Source of the DNA: JBFWIW01 sp050253535
GTDB taxonomy: Bacteria; Bacillota; Clostridia; Oscillospirales; Oscillospiraceae
Direction of reading: 5' to 3'
Assembly: GCA_050253535.1 (NCBI GenBank)
Contig: JBFWIW010000097.1
Span: 1 to 6,320 of the forward strand
DNA length: 6,320 bases
Below the pieces are notes generated by a model. The model saw only the letters and a list, made by a program, of their open reading frames with translations, searched no databases and was not told where the DNA came from. Of this stretch, positions 5,936-6,320 are shown piece by piece. Position 1 is the first letter of the stretch. Each line of letters begins with the position of its first letter. The position numbers and the translations under genes were made by a program.

Positions 5936-6320
5936 TTATTTATTTACAACATTAACGGGCTTTCCGGAAACAAAGGATTCTAGATTTCCGACGGCGATGT
6001 CCATAAGGCGCTGGCGACTCTCCTTTGGAGCCCAGCTTATATGAGGGGTGATTATGCAATTTTTCGCCTTGAGGAGCGGATTATCGCCCTTAATCGGCTC
6101 GGTCGATACGACATCGAGACCGGCAGCATACACTTTTCCGCTGTTGAGCGCGTCGGTCAGGTCCTGCTCGACAATAAGCGGGCCGCGGCTGTTGTTTATG
6201 ATTATCACACCGTCCTTCATCTTCGCTATTGAATTTTTAGTAATGATTCCCTGCGTGGAGGGGAAGAGGGGACAGTGCAGCGCGATGACGTCGGAAGTGG
6301 AGAAAAGTTCATCCAACTCG
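5936..6320 (-). CDS. D-isomer-specific 2-hydroxyacid dehydrogenase, C-terminal part (runs off the window)
   Basis: NAD(P)-dependent reduction of a 2-ketoacid to a D-2-hydroxyacid, or the reverse. Only the last 127 or so codons are present; the frame is open through base 6320, so the start and most of the first catalytic domain lie outside. The TTG at 6316 is an internal leucine in the usual LDELFSTSDVIALHCPL segment of the nucleotide-binding domain. The family catalytic triad is visible: R in NNSRGPL (codon 6187-6185), E in STEPI (6100-6098) and H in TPHISWAPKESRQR (6043-6041). The HISWA sequence and the C-terminal end resemble glycerate dehydrogenase/hydroxypyruvate reductase (HprA-like) members more than phosphoglycerate dehydrogenases, but the substrate is uncertain. 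It is followed after 34 bases by the LarA-like gene, with no terminator between them. Confidence 0.9.
   Translation of the reverse strand, partial: ELDELFSTSDVIALHCPLFPSTQGIITKNSIAKMKDGVIIINNSRGPLIVEQDLTDALNSGKVYAAGLDVVSTEPIKGDNPLLKAKNCIITPHISWAPKESRQRLMDIAVGNLESFVSGKPVNVVNK

Overview
The window looks like chromosomal DNA from a spore-forming Firmicute of the class Clostridia. The evidence is a SpoIIM-type sporulation membrane protein directly upstream of xerD, strong AGGAGG-like ribosome binding sites, intrinsic terminators with T-tracts and AT-rich intergenic regions. An Oscillospirales-type relative is my best guess, from gene style only. I see no transposon, phage gene, CRISPR array, tRNA or rRNA.

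Layout. Positions 1-313 are a gene-free, very AT-rich region carrying an 11-bp repeat (GTTAACATAAT) and candidate promoter elements. Two plus-strand genes follow: a spoIIM-like gene (314-925) and xerD (939-1829). They are tightly coupled, since the xerD ribosome binding site overlaps the spoIIM stop. A strong hairpin at 1838-1870 terminates transcription from both sides. Everything beyond it lies on the minus strand. nadB (4397-2856) and nadC (2719-1886) form a two-gene NAD-biosynthesis operon with a recognisable sigma-A promoter at 4431-4459. A second terminator (4580-4610) separates it from an upstream operon holding a D-2-hydroxyacid dehydrogenase (partial, 6320-5936) and a LarA-like, DUF2088-family protein (5901-4621).

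How the genes work together. NadB oxidises aspartate to iminoaspartate. NadC converts quinolinate to nicotinate mononucleotide. The enzyme between them, NadA, is not in this operon, which is closed by a promoter on one side and terminators on both. In the upstream operon, a probable nickel-pincer-dependent hydroxyacid racemase or epimerase is paired with an NAD(P)-linked D-2-hydroxyacid dehydrogenase. This suggests interconversion of the stereoisomers of an unidentified 2-hydroxyacid, coupled to its oxidation or reduction. SpoIIM would act in engulfment during sporulation, and XerD in chromosome dimer resolution.

The points most worth a second look are the LarA-like active site and its dehydrogenase partner, an apparent loss of the canonical catalytic lysine in XerD, XerD-half-site-like repeats upstream of the spoIIM-xerD unit, and the nadBC operon without nadA. 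Most of the window is otherwise ordinary core metabolism.
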